The notes: generated from the letters alone by a model not told the origin. A stretch of DNA of 64,000 nucleotides from Oscheius sp. JU75 (GCA_037178855.1 JASJZC010000005.1:9734001-9798000), one strand, 5' to 3'; positions 10,328 through 22,500 are shown, numbered from the stretch's first letter. Numbers and translations: made by a program.

Positions 10328-13300
10328 ATGGGCATCTCCCCAGCCAGGCACGAGTTTCTCAGTGTGCTAGCCTTGTCCTTCGGCACTGTTCTCCTTCTCA
10401 ATGGCTATGACACGACCAGTTTCGTGTCCGAATCGGTCATGCATTCCGTGAATGCTAGGGATTCGAGCAGGATAGGCCCCTTCGCCGGGTACTATGGCCC
10501 TTCCGTCATGTACGGAGTCTACGCAGTCGCCTGCCTTCTAGCTCCGTGGATCTGCTATAAGTTTGGAGCCAAATGGACCCTATTTGTTGGAAGTATTCCC
10601 TTCACTCTGTACTTGGTGAGTCAATTTTCATGTACTGAAGTTCATTCGGAAGTACGGGTGTCCTCTATTTTCGCATGAGTCACGTTTGGTAGATGGTCAA
10701 ACGCGTCAATCCTCTTCAACCCTTGTAATGGTCCAGTAGTCTAAGCCGACTTCCAGGCTACGTCAATATTGAGTAGAATTTAGAGAAACGAGATTAAGGA
10801 TCCTACTGTGGAAACATGTAAGGCAGAGGGGTAAAGAGACAGTAAATCAAGAGGAGGACATCTGACACAGCACAACAAGTGGAGAATGTGCCAGACTAGT
10901 TAGTTTCTCACGTCCCCGCCTCGACAGTTAGACAGTGACGCGTGCTTGCTTAAAAAATGAAAGCAGACTGACCTGACCTCCTTTCCCGAATCGTAGAATC
11001 CATTGACTCCATTGACTTAGCAACCTCGAAGTAGTAGAATTTATCCGCATTTCGGAAGCCGCGCGTAGATGCCTCTCAATCACGTCGTCGACGAGCAAAG
11101 ACGGTAGATCTTGTCTCCCTGACTCCCTTTTTTTCCGTCGATGATCAATTCTGCAGTAGCCGACATCCTTGTTCTCTTATGGGTATTCCACAAAGCTTCC
11201 TGGTAGTCCACCGAGGTGGATATTTGACTGAAGCACAGACGATTGTCGCAGAAGTCCGTCCACAGGATCCAGTGGCAGAAGAAGCAGCAGAGGAGCAGAT
11301 ACCTGTAGATTCGAGATAGTAGCAGCTACTTTTGTCCCAATATTTCTAACGAAACTTGGGTTCTGTAACTCCCTGTATTGTCTGTCAAGGGTAATCTAGG
11401 GTTAGCTCTTAACAGGCAATCTTAAACGTTACAGCGACAGGACCTCTGGTGGAAGGTTAGTCAGTCTAGCTCTTTCTCACTTCTCTTGACTTGAGCAGCA
11501 ACTGTCTTAAACTCAATGTTCACTGAGTAAAAGTGTGACGATAGGCTCCAGAAACAGCAGGTTATCAAAAAAGTTTTCACTTTAGTACTTCCGCTCTTTT
11601 CAACATACACCTGCACTTCCCCAGCTTCTTCCTTTCATTGAAACGGACATCTAAAAACTGTTGACCTTAGTTCCCTTGAATAATGGCTCTAGTGTGGAAC
11701 CGTCTCTTCGCGAATGACGTGGCCTTTTTATGACCATCGAAAGGGACAGTTCATCGACTATCTAACGAGAATTTCCAGACAAACTACTTCTACCTAAACT
11801 TATGGACGTACTATGGAGCCCAATTCCTCCTGGGATTCGGTTTTGCCATGTTCAACTGCGGTCAGGGACAGTACCTCTCGGAGCACTCAACTCGAGAGAC
11901 GATCTCTAGGAACTCAGTCATGATCTCAGCCTTAGGATACCAAAGCATGCTTATTGGAGGACTGACATTGATCCTGATCAATTGGTTAAAACCAGTGGAA
12001 AGTGTCCTTCCGCAACAGTCTTTCAGGTATGACTCTTTAGAGAGAAACCCGTAAAAGATCGGCTGTGAACTGGACGACAGACTGTGACCTTTAAAGCGAA
12101 CTTTGTCGAGTGATAGATGGACGAGAAGAGCTGCGGGGAAAGGGGAACAGTTATTCTAAAGAGAAAGGGAGGGGGAAGCAAAAATTCAGAAAAAAAAAAT
12201 CTGAGGCCACAACAACGACGCTGACTAACTGTGGAAGATTTATTGGGTTGGTAAATAAGTCTTTTCGCTTTTTGTAAACATGTTCTTCTCCTTGTTTACG
12301 ACAACGGCCGAGCTATTGGTTATAGCACCTCGTGTTGCTCACTCAGTCCTCTACCACCATCATGCAAAACACTTCCTTTCTTCTTATTCTCTACTCAGCC
12401 AAAGGTACGAATGGAGGCCAAACGGCGGCTAATATCAACGATGTTTATGGCCAAGGGACGACGTCTACGAGGGTATGTCAGTTGTGGTTCCATCGCTTTC
12501 GGTCTGGGGACAAAAGCGTCGAAGACGAGCCAAGGTCAGTTCGACCAACAACTTTCGATGAATCGAAGCTGCTGCAGCTCGTGAACGAGAACAATCGGCA
12601 GACTGCCCGTGAGCTAGGAGAGGCATTGTCTGTCAGTCACGTCACAGTGGAATATCATTTGAAGCAATTGAGATTTACGAAGAAACTGGGCACATGGGTG
12701 CCGCATGACCTCAGTGACGCCCAGAAGTGGCAGCGCATGTCCATCGCCCATTCTCTCCTGTCCAGATATTAGAGGAAATCCTTTTTACCACGCCTGGTGA
12801 CGGGGGATGAGAAGTGGATAATGTATGTAAACTTCCGAAGGAAGCGTCAATGGGTGGGTCCAGGGCAGACACCAAGTCCTGATGTGAAACCCGACACCCA
12901 TCAAAAGAAGATTATGCTCTGTGTTTTCTGGGATATCGAAGGAGTGGTGCACTGGGAACTGCTGGATGCTGGAACTACCCTTACGGCCGCCATTTATAGC
13001 CAGCAACCTGAAAAGGTTGCCATTGCACTTCGTCAGAAACGGCTGCTGAAGTCGAAAGTCATCCTGCAGATGGACAACGCGCGCCCCCATGTTGCAAAAC
13101 TCACTCGCTCCAAGATCCACGACCTGAGTTGGGAGATTTTACCCCATCCTCCATACAGCCCGGACCTTGCCCCTTCCGACTATTATCTGTTCCGGACTCT
13201 CAACAACGAGATTGGAGGACAACAGTTCGATTCCGACGGCGCACTCAAAACCTGGTTGACAAACTTCTTCGCGTCGAAACCCAAGGTGTTCTACGAGTGT

Positions 13301-14462
13301 GGCATCCGTAAGCTACCCGTGAAATGGGCAGACGTGGTGCATCATAATGGTAATTATAGCGAATGATAAAGTTATTTGGAAGTCAATAAATTTTTGCCTT
13401 TGAAAAAGCGAAAAGACTTATTTACCAACCCAATACATAATCAACTATCAGACCTCTCTACATTTAGGGATTTCTCTAACTCGGAGATCTACATAATCTT
13501 CGGAGTACTCGTGATCTCTTCCCTCTTCTCCAACCTTGTCTTTGCCATTCTCCCAACAAAACAGTTCAACAGTCTTGCCCAGAAGGAGCCGGCCATCAAG
13601 GCTACCTTCAAGAATCAAATGGGTGAGGTGATCTCTAATACTTGAAAAATTGACTTTCAGCCCTTATCTGGGAGACTACAATAGAGAAAAGAATACTCTG
13701 TCTCCTGCCTTTCTTCATGTTCTACGGTCTGCACACAGCCTTCTGGCTCTTTGTCTTCCCCACCAGTTTCTCTTTTGCCAAACAGCTGTCCAGTAATCAT
13801 TACTTGCCAGCCTACTACAGTATAGCCGTCAGTACCGGAAATGTTATTGGTAAGGAGGCCTGGAACCCGAGAAATATTCGATTTTAGTGGGCTGGTTCAT
13901 CCACTACAAGTCAAAGAAGAATCATTCCTTTGGACTGGTACCAACCATGGTCACGCAGATTGTGCTGATGAGTGGGATCTATGCATTAACTGTCATGTCA
14001 ACTCCGAAGAACAGCACGACTTCTGTGACTGCGGAAGAGGCACTCATTTTCTCCCCGAGGTAAGAATGTCTCTCTGTCTCTCTATCTCTATGATTCTCTG
14101 TTTCTCTGTTTCTCTGACTCTCTGTCTTCCCCCAGCAATTCAAAATGTTCAGTGCACTCACTGTCATCATCTCCGGCCTCCTACACGGAATGTCCGAGTG
14201 CTGTTCTGCCACAATGCGCTCTTTTGTCTGTACTATAGCCGTTCCCAAGAAGAGACTGCAAGCATACTCTGTGGCCAAGATTTTTCAATCTGTCGTGACC
14301 TGCATTGGAGGTGCTTTGGCCTCCAGACTGACAGTTTTCGACTGGATTGCACTCCTTCTCTCCGCTCAACTGATCTCGTGTCTTGGCTTCTACTGGTCCA
14401 GTAGGAACATACGAAAGGAGGAGGAAAGTCAAGATGACGTGGCTAAGACAATTGCCGAATGA
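10328..14462 (+). CDS. UNC-93-like multi-pass membrane protein
   Basis: Member of the UNC-93 branch of the major facilitator fold, integral membrane. Exons: 10328-10615, 11779-12026, 13468-13622, 13661-13849, 13888-14059, 14153-14462; all in phase, about 453 residues, the usual length for this group. Family marks include LNGYDTTSFVSESVMHSV near the N-terminus, GAKWTLFVGSIPFTLYL, and GQGQYLSEHSTRETISRNS, matching the nematode motif of the form G-x-G-x-Y-L-T/S-E-H-S. Late hydrophobic segments include LTVIISGLLHGM and VFDWIALLLSAQLIS. The start may lie after a trans-splice acceptor. Intron 2 carries an inserted mariner. The last acceptor (TTCAG ending 14152) was chosen because it alone keeps frame. 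Whether it transports anything or regulates a channel cannot be told. Confidence 0.85.
12243..13433 (+). mobile_element. mariner-family transposon, 1191 bp
   Basis: Both ends carry a 31-bp inverted repeat identical over its whole length (starts TTGGGTTGGTAAATAAG). Each end is flanked by TA (12241-12242 and 13434-13435), the Tc1/mariner target duplication. It sits within intron 2 of the UNC-93-like gene in the same orientation. Perfect terminal repeats suggest a fairly recent insertion. The coding region is described separately. Confidence 0.95.
12332..13366 (+). pseudogene. mariner transposase with one in-frame stop
   Basis: Reads as one frame of about 345 codons broken only by a TAG at 12770-12772. 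N-terminal helix-turn-helix region is seen in FHRFRSGDKSVEDEP and ARELGEALSVSHVTVEYHL. The catalytic part keeps all three acidic residues of the DD34D signature: TGDEKW, LQMDNARPH and, 34 residues later, SPDLAPSDY. The stop lies between the DNA-binding and catalytic halves, where mariners normally read LLSRH. The very N-terminus does not look like a canonical mariner start, so other changes may exist. Confidence 0.9.
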
Positions 14463-14597
14463 TAAAAGGTTCAATACAGTGTCTGTCTCTCTGACTCTTT
14501 CCCCTCACGATTTCCGGTTCCACCTGCAACTTTTCGGTCCCGTATGGTGTCAATGTTCATATTTATTAACTTAACAGTGACGTTACTGCTCGTTGTC

Positions 14598-15949
14598 CTA
14601 ACTGTTATCATTCTCTCCCTGTTCGTTGTTGTTCTCCCCTTGTCCATTTTCATTTCCTCTTTCACGACGAGGAGTAGTACGGCGAGCAGGAGTGGTTCTG
14701 CCAGTATGCTTAGGTGTAGAGGCAGAGATGGTGACTCTGGAAGTTGAAACAGCTGCTCTGACAGATCTGGTGGTTTGGAAACTTAGGGTGGAAGAACGAG
14801 CAGAACTGGGTTGATCAGCAGAATCAGACGAAGATCCTGGAAGAGGTGAGCTGCTTGGCTGCTCAGTAGATGGACTACTGGATTCAGAAGGTTGAGAAGA
14901 CGGGCTGGGAGAGCTACTGGGTTGTCCGGTGGTGCCTGTTACTGGTTCAGTAGATCCGGTGGACTGGGTAGTGGAAGAGCTCGGACTACCAGTGGATACA
15001 GTAGTCTGACTACTTGAAGGTTTCTCTGTAGAGGAAGGAACAGGACTGCTGGGTTGAAAAGTCGACTTAGGAACTGATGTACTAGCTTCAGTAGACTGTT
15101 CAGTTGATCCAGAAGATCCCACTGTAGTGGAGGGACCGGAAGAGCTACTGGGTTGTTCACTAGATACAGAAGTCTGAATAGATGGTTGAGACGAACTGCT
15201 AGGTTGTTCTCTAGATCCAGTTGACCCGGTACTTCCTTCAGTAGATCCAGAAGGTTCAAGTGTGCTACTTGACTGACTCTCTGTGGCTCCCGTAGAACCC
15301 TGACTGCTTCCAGTCTGTTCAGTTCCTCCAGTAGTGGTTTCCCTAGTCGACCCAGCTCTTGTACTCTCACTTCCAGTAGAGCTCTCAGTAGTCGAGACTC
15401 CTGTCTCCATGGTAGTCGAGTGTCTCTCCTTCAGAATCTTCTTACAGACCCAGAGAGGAATACACCGGTTCTCCTCGCTGCGGATAAACCCCTCACGACA
15501 AATGCATTGAGGATGGGTCTTGAAGATAATTGAGCGGGGACAAAACTGAAACATGCTTATAGTTCGGTTTCCAGTTCAAAAAACTTACACGAATAGGCTC
15601 TCTACAAAAACGGGTAGCTTCACAGGCTGGTCTATCAGACCAGATTTCGTGTAGCTGCATATCACAGTTCGGAATGCATTCCTGTTTCTTGATCGGGCGG
15701 ACCATTTCCTCATGGTGTATGCTTTAGAAAATAAACTCGATAGAAGGCTGGGAAAACTGAATTACCATTCGTGTCCGTGGCACTTTTCCTTCTTCCACTC
15801 GCAGTGGAAGCCCTTCTGGCACTTCTTCTTACAGTCACGGTCGTGGTGTGAATGCTCGACTTCCTCGGAGCCCCTATACTCTTCGGTCTTTCTCATCGCT
15901 TCAGCTTGTTCAATGGGACTGTGGAGTCTCAACTCGGAGAGGACAAAGC
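14598..15949 (-). CDS. TIL-domain protein D with mucin-like Ser/Thr tail (5' exon unresolved)
   Basis: Exons 15766-15949, 15589-15721 and 14598-15545. Order: residues after a presumed signal peptide (FVLSELRLHS...); a five-Cys module (C-x3-C-x5-C-x6-C-x4-C) whose last Cys codon is split TG|C by an intron; a TIL domain with CIPNCDMQLHEIWSDRPAC and CICREGFIRSEENRCIPLWVC; then about 270 residues rich in Ser, Thr, Gly, Pro and Gln, likely heavily O-glycosylated, ending in Arg/Asn/Gln-rich sequence. The exon at 15949 follows a TTTTCAG acceptor in phase 1, and I found no upstream exon in the matching phase, so the signal peptide exon is missing from this model. It converges with the UNC-93-like gene (135 bp between stops). 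Confidence 0.75.
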
Positions 15950-16648
15950 CTGAAAATGAGGAGACTCATGTCTACAAGGCGGTCGGCATGTCCTCTTAGG
16001 TTCAAAAACAAATCATGCGTTGCGATGCTCTGCAAATTTGGTGATAAAACCAATTGCTACAACTTTTTAGGACATTCATAAGCTGAACAATCAGAGAAAA
16101 GGCATGGCACCCATCAGTTTATAAAGAGTTTTGGTGATCAGACACCATTGGGAATTTTCGGAACGAAAGTCGTTGCTCTGGAGGCAAGAGTCTGGTCGGG
16201 GAGACTCTGTGACGTTGTTCTGGACAGCAGAATTGGAGAGACGGCAACGGAAGCTGGAGATTGTGAGAAGATGGGAGATTGGAGATTGGCTGTGCATCAG
16301 CAAGATCCGATGGTTCATAGACCGAATCTTGACGTCACCATGATGGACCTTGGTCAGGAAGGACAGGGACTTTCTGATAACCGTGATTTGAGACAGGGCT
16401 TTTGGGATTAGAAAATAAAAAGACGAAAACTTACTTCATTACCACATTATTCCTACTCATCTACGTCAGATAACTCTAGGCGGTCTGTCGGATGGAAATT
16501 TGCTGGGATTCAATGTTTGGAGAGGATGTTGACCAAACATTTAAAATCTTTTGTGGAGCTATCGTTCCTCTCAAGTAAACAGTTGCAGTGCTTGATCTTT
16601 CGGTACTCTAAGCGGACGAAAATTTGCATCTATTAAATGATGCAAAAT

Positions 16649-16830
16649 TTGTCGTCTCTCGGTGGTAGAATATTCCAGTTTCATTGTTTTTCCCTTTCAT
16701 TCATCGTCTCGCCTCTTTTTTTTGCCCCTGTCTCAAAGACTTTTTTTTGCAAAAACTACAAGGTTTGTGGAAAAAAATACTGGCGAGGGCCTTTTTTGAC
16801 TCTCCGTCAGACAATTTCCGTAGGATTTTT
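16649..16830 (+). repeat. dispersed repeat copy 1 (about 180 bp)
   Basis: Begins GTCGTCTCTCGGTGGT and ends near GACAATTTCCGTAGGA. It matches 19167-19344 along its length with scattered changes. It ends about 80 bp upstream of the start codon of the FkbM-type gene. Confidence 0.8.
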
Positions 16831-16910
16831 GTTTGTAAAATTTTTTTCTCAGCCTCTGAAATGGGTATCGCAATAAGATCCCCTACTCCAGACTGGTGTC
16901 TCTCAAAAAG

Positions 16911-18193
16911 ATGCGAACCGGGCACTGGTTGAACTTTATTCTGATTGTGATACTTGGAAGCATACTTCTGGTTATGGTAAAGCCACGGGAGACGATAAGA
17001 TATAGACCCATTGAGGTAACGAGGTTTTTTTTTCAGGTGAATGTGTATTTGGACAAGATCGCAGATAATTTTCAAAGTGACGCTAATCTTCCTCATCGCG
17101 AAATGTATAACAGCTGGAAAAGATGCATGGTGAACAGAACTACCGAGTTCAGAGCGAATCATACAGAGGTAGGTGAAAGAGACAGAGAGACAGAAACATA
17201 GAGAGATAGAGAGACAGTTACCAATAACTTGAATCAGACCTGGCGCCAAATTGGAAAAGCAACTCGAGAATGTGAGCAGCCCTTCGTCCACATGTTGAAT
17301 GTCCATGACTATACGAACAGTGATGAAACGAAAAGACATATTTTTCCTGTGCAGGTTGGTCTGAAACTATCCATGTTCATGAGGAATGTTCTTCAGGAAG
17401 GAGAGAAACAGGTCGTGGTGACCTTGGGAATCGGACATGATACCCGAGCAGAGGAGCAGTTACTCAATGTCTCCTCCTATTTTCCATCGTATCACTAAGT
17501 TTTTAGCATTTCGGAAATAGCAGTCTGGAATTCTACGGAGCTGATCCAATGGTTCCAGTCAACCAGGAACTCTATTCGAATTTCGGATATTTCTTTCCAG
17601 TGGCGATCAGTGCCAAACCCGGGTTTTCCGTCTCTAACGTTCTAGAAGGCAGCGACTACGTGAATCGTCTAGTTGTCCACGTAGACGCGGTCTATTTTCT
17701 GTGTAAACTCATCGGGAAGAAATTCTTCGACACAATTTGGATGGACGCCGAAGGAGCAGAGTATCAGCTTTTTGACATGATCAATCGAGGAGGAGAATTC
17801 GATCAAAATGACATACTGGTATGTCAACTGAATTTAGAGGTGAGTCTGTTTTCTTGACATAAATCATTGAAAAAGTTTAGATCCATAAACCGGATGAAAT
17901 GAAGAAGAAAGCTATCAGAGACTTCATTTATCAAACTTTAGATGATGAAAGGTTTGTGTTCAGTCTATCTGTTTCTCTTTATCTCTGTCGTTCTGTCTCT
18001 CTGTCGCTCCGTTTCTTTGTCTGTCTTTCTGTCTAAGAAGTTTAAACTACCCAAAAATTTCAGATATGCCTTCTTCCAGCCTGTCCAAGCAAACCACCTA
18101 AGACTCTTTTTTGTCAATTTTGCCGATGAAGAATGTGTCGATAAGTGCATTCCCAAAAACATCGACCTAAAACAGCTTCCAAAATGGGATTGA
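16911..18193 (+). CDS. FkbM-type (Methyltransf_21) methyltransferase-like type II membrane protein
   Basis: Exons 16911-16976, 17037-17168, 17238-17468, 17507-17839, 17881-17951 and 18064-18193 give about 320 residues. A single hydrophobic anchor (NFILIVILGSILLVMV) near residue 8 suggests a type II protein of the secretory pathway. The C-terminal domain has VVTLGIGHDTRAEEQL, LEFYGADPM and FDTIWMDAEGAEYQLFDMI, matching the nematode family in which GIGHD, YGADP and W-M-D-x-E-G are conserved. The acidic residue in WMDAEG is typical of FkbM folds. Substrate unknown. Intron 2 holds GAGACAG repeats; intron 5 a CTCTGTC tract. Confidence 0.85.
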
Positions 18194-18608
18194 TCTCTTG
18201 AACTTCGGGTAATAGATACTGTGCTAGAAATGAATTCTCCTTGTTGTTATGGTCTGGCTAGCCCTAAAAGACCATCACACGTGCAACAAAGTTTGCTTTG
18301 CGTTTGCACAGCTTTGCATTGCAAAAGAAGAATTGAGCCACCACGGGATTTTACTGGTCAAAACAAGAAGGCTTTTACTATTACCAGTCCTTTTTTTCGC
18401 ACTTTCTGCTGTTTGAAGTCTGATCAGCTTTTTCGACCTGTCCTTTCCTCCTCCAGTTTTTTATGATTTCGCATTCTTTTTGTTCAAAATTGCTGGATAA
18501 CCAGAGGACATTGCCCCAAACATTTTGTACAGGAAGAATTTGTTTTGCGAGCAAAAATGAGACAAAAAGACGACAAAAACCTTGAAATTGAATCAAAGAA
18601 ATTTTATA

Positions 18609-19074
18609 TTGCGTTGGCCAATAACTCTTTTCACTTTTTGTAAACATGTCCTTTGCTTTCTTTACGAAAACGGCCAAGCTATTAATTATAGCACCTCGTG
18701 TTGCTCCCTCAGTCCTCTACCACCACCATGCAAGCCACCACTTCCCTTCCTCAAAAGCACTAATGGAACCCAAACGGTGGCTAATATCGATGTTGTTTGT
18801 TTATGTTTATGGCCATGGGACGACGTCCACGAGGGAATGCCAGTTGTGGTTCCATTGCTTTCGGTCTGGGGACAAAAGCGTCGAAGACGAGCCAAGGTCA
18901 GGTCGACCAGCAAGTATCGATGAAACAAATTTGGTGATGGGGGATGAGAAGTGGGTAACGTACCTAAACTTCCGAAGGAAGCGTCAATGGGTGGGTCCCA
19001 GGGCAGACACCAATAAGCTACCCGTGAAATGGACAAACGTGGTACAACATAATGGTGATTGCGACGATTTCTAA
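18609..19074 (+). mobile_element. internally deleted mariner relic
   Basis: Left end preceded by TA (18607-18608) and starting TTGCGTTGGCCAATAACTC, a diverged version of the terminal repeat of the element at 12243. Segments match its helix-turn-helix, GDEKW and C-terminal (KLPVKW, HNG) regions, but two internal blocks are missing, including the second and third catalytic Asp. No matching right terminal repeat was found. Non-autonomous and probably dead. Confidence 0.85.
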
Positions 19075-19127
19075 AAGTATAACATTCTATTTTCGTGTTT
19101 TTATTCAAGCTGGGACGTTTGTTCAGT

Positions 19128-19194
19128 GAATATTCTGCACCACCGAGAGACCACAAATTTTGCATTTGTCGTCTCTCGGTGGTGCAGAATATTC
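19128..19194. repeat. 24-bp perfect inverted repeat
   Basis: Arms 19128-19151 and 19171-19194 are exact reverse complements with a 19-nt loop. The right arm is also the start of the dispersed repeat at 19167, so the hairpin may be the end structure of that element. Confidence 0.85.
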
Positions 19195-19344
19195 CAGTTT
19201 CACCGTTTTTCCCTTTTATTCATCGTCTCGCCTCTTTTTTGCCCCTGTCTTGAAGATTTCCTTGCAAAAACTACAAGGTTTGGGGAATAACATTAGCAAG
19301 GACTTTTTTTGACTCTCAGTTAGACAATTTCCGTAGGAGTTTTG
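19167..19344 (+). repeat. dispersed repeat copy 2 (about 180 bp)
   Basis: Diverged copy of 16649-16830 in the same orientation, ending about 230 bp before the RIF1-like start codon. The inner part (CTACAAGGTTTG, GACAATTTCCGTAGGA) is well kept. Confidence 0.8.
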
Positions 19345-19573
19345 TACCTGTCCATATTTCCACAACGCCTCATTCTTCGTTTTTTTTTTCGTTTAAAAAC
19401 CACTATCTCACGACAATTAGCCGTCAGATAAGATAATAAAGCCTTATCTACGCCTAGCAACCTCGCTCCATGGCCAACCTGCGCGCGAATGCAGTCACTT
19501 TCGAACCCTCCTTTATTCTAACCACTTTCAACAGTTTTCGATTTATCTCTCAAAGTCTATATTTTCAGGGCAG

Positions 19574-22500
19574 ATGGCTTCTGTGCAAGCCAGTCCAGGC
19601 AAGGAGAACCTGTCCGGCGCAGTTGATCTTCTCAAGCACAAGCCAATTGACACGACTATCGAAATCAAACAGGAGCCAAAAGGGCAGAATATCGTTCTCA
19701 TAGTCAAGCAGGAGCCAGTTGACTCGGAGCTCATCGCCGAACCGCTTACGGTCCGTGTTTTCACATTTGTTGGCAAAAAAATCGGTTTTAGGAAGATGAT
19801 CTCGGGAAAAATATGCGCTGGATTATGGAGCGGGCCGAGAAATTCGAGGGAAACGAACCAGCCGGCATGTTCGATGCTCTGGGAGCTGCTGGGCCGGTAG
19901 TTCGAGCCCTAAACAAGAATCTGTCGATTGCTTACACTCTGCTCAAGGAGAATGATATGCAGGTAAAATTTAATTTTTATTAATTCATTTTTGACTGTAA
20001 AAACTCGTTCGCGTTGGAAAAAACGAAGATTTTAGGTCGCTAACGGGACCGTGAACCCCATAGCCGGTCTCCAGAAGGCTTACAGCATCACGAGCGCTGC
20101 TGAACGTCTGGTCAAGACCACCTCGGCAATGTTAAAGAAGATTACGGCCGCTTGTACTGTTAGTTTTGCTGGAATGTCCAAAATATAGAGGCTCTAGGTC
20201 ACAGCGACTTTCGAGGAGCTGGCAGCACCGCTGGCCGACTTTGTCGACTACCTGGCCAAGCTGAAGGACCACAAGTTCTCCACGAATGATCTCATCGAGC
20301 TGGTCTGTCAGGTAAGGACCTCTATTTCTTTTTTGAGACACACCCAGTGGTTACGCAAGTTCAAGAAATGCTAGTGGCCGGTAGAGATTCGGTACGATCT
20401 TCGAAATCCAGAAATCGGAGGCTCGGGCTCTTGTGTTTCATGTAACCAGCTGGATATTCAATCGACGTTCTACTAACATCCATCCTGCTCCCTTTTGCCC
20501 AGGGAGCAGGTTAGATGTTAGTTTTGCCACATCGACCTTGCACCTCAAAAAAGTTACTCAAAACGTGGGGTCGGAAACAAGTTTTCAGCTCGTTGTAAAA
20601 TCTGATGACGTTATATAGTCCCCTCCAGAGGTGTGCGGGACGCGGGAAAACGCGGGAGCCGCCATTTTGAGTTTAAATGCGCACCAACTCGTATAACATA
20701 GAGCTGCTTATTTAAATGATATAAGTAGTCACAGCTTCTATCTTATATACACGCCGGTGGAGAAAGCTAAAATAGCCACATTTCTTCGAAACTCAGCTCC
20801 CGGAAAATAGTTGCTTATACCTTGGATTTAGAGGCCCTACAATTAGCTAAGTTGATAGTCTGTTTATTCTTAGGTGTGATATAACGCTAGCAAGACTCAT
20901 TGTGTTACTATCTATCCCTTTTCAGCTGCTGAAGAAAATGCAGGACAGCTCGTCCGGCCCGCACGATTCGTCCCTTCTCTCGGCTACGGAGAGGCTCTTC
21001 ATCGCTTGCTTCAACTCCCCTAACAGCAAACTTCGTACCGGAGCTGTCTCGATGTGGAACAAAACTTTTGGAAACTCTAAGGACCTTGTTTATTCGGACA
21101 AACTGAGGTATTTTGTCACGTCTTGTGCCGACTACTTTCAATTTTCAGACAAGTCTTGGTGGTGATCTCGAAGAGAGCTTCAATCTTTCTTCCAGGGCTC
21201 TCGGTGGAACTGAAAGCCGAGAAGAGCAATGCCTCGACACCGCACAAGATTCGATTGACGACCAAGAGACCGGTGGCCGCTCTGGTGGAAGAGGATTCAG
21301 TCGACTACCACGTCCCGGCTCAGAAGACGGACTTGACCAAGAAGATGAAACTGACAGATCATCAGAAGGAGTGCTTTTCCGCCACTAGGTATGATTTAGA
21401 GCTTTTGACATGTCAGTTCTAATACAGTGATATTTTTGAGGTTTCAGCAGGTTTGTAGGCTAGCTGGAATTGACCGTTAAGAAGAGGCTTATTGAAACCC
21501 TATGCTGCGCTGCAGTTTTGAAATTTCCCAATGTGTGCTATACCGAACTGCGCTGCACTTTTTCAAGCAAGCAAGTTTTCAAGCGAAAAACCGCGAGGAA
21601 CCACGACGCAGCGTAGATTGGAACTTCTGAGACCGCAACGCAGAATGTGCTTCGCAAGACCGGAGTGCGGAAACTCAAAATGGACGAACCTGGTTGTGAG
21701 CCAGGTAGTGGCTCTCAACTCTTTTACGAACTCCGAAACAGTGATAACGTCCGGTCCCAAAAATCTCACGTACTAAAGCGCAACGGTGTTTGTGTTCATT
21801 TGTGCGTAGCCGATGTCACTGGGCCGCAGCCGCCCACGGTTAGGGAGCTGAGCTATATATCGGAGCAACCTGGTTTCGATCACCGCCGATGTCTTCCGGG
21901 TGTCTGAAAGGGCGGTAAAGCCGTCCAAGACGGCTAGTATGTTCCATAACCTCGGTTCATTTTGACTTTCTGAGCATAACAACTTGGCTCTTCTGTTCTA
22001 GACAGGATCTTTTTGTCTCACACCCAAATTACGCACAGTCTGGCTACCAAAATTCTGTATTTTTGCTGCCAATTATAGTGCTCAAAATACAATAACCGTA
22101 GCTCCGCTGAATCTCTTTTCATTCCCTCCATAACCAGCCCCGTTTCCAGAGAAAAGATGCCCTACATGGACGAGGATTCGAGTCAATTTAAGACGAATGT
22201 CCTCCAGCGAATCGGATCGCAATATGACGTCGACACTTCTTCTCAGTCAGCTCTTTTCCTTTTTCCTCTATAAATGAATAATTTTCAGAAGCGCCTCGAC
22301 CAGTGCCATCCAAAAAGTTGCAGCTTCCACCCAGGCGACTGAGGCTGTCTTCAAGAGCCCGGTGAAGAAGGAATCACCCGTCAAAATTGAAATTTCAAAT
22401 GTTTCAAAGGAGCCGGAGGAGAAGAAAAACGAGGAAAAGCCGAAAAAGAGGCGCGGCAGACCTCCGAAGAATTCGGGCAAGGCGGAGGAGAAGAGCCCTG

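Noticed and set aside
12785-13120. 111-codon minus-strand frame
   Set aside because: Lies wholly antisense to the mariner transposase, which is the real coding sense.
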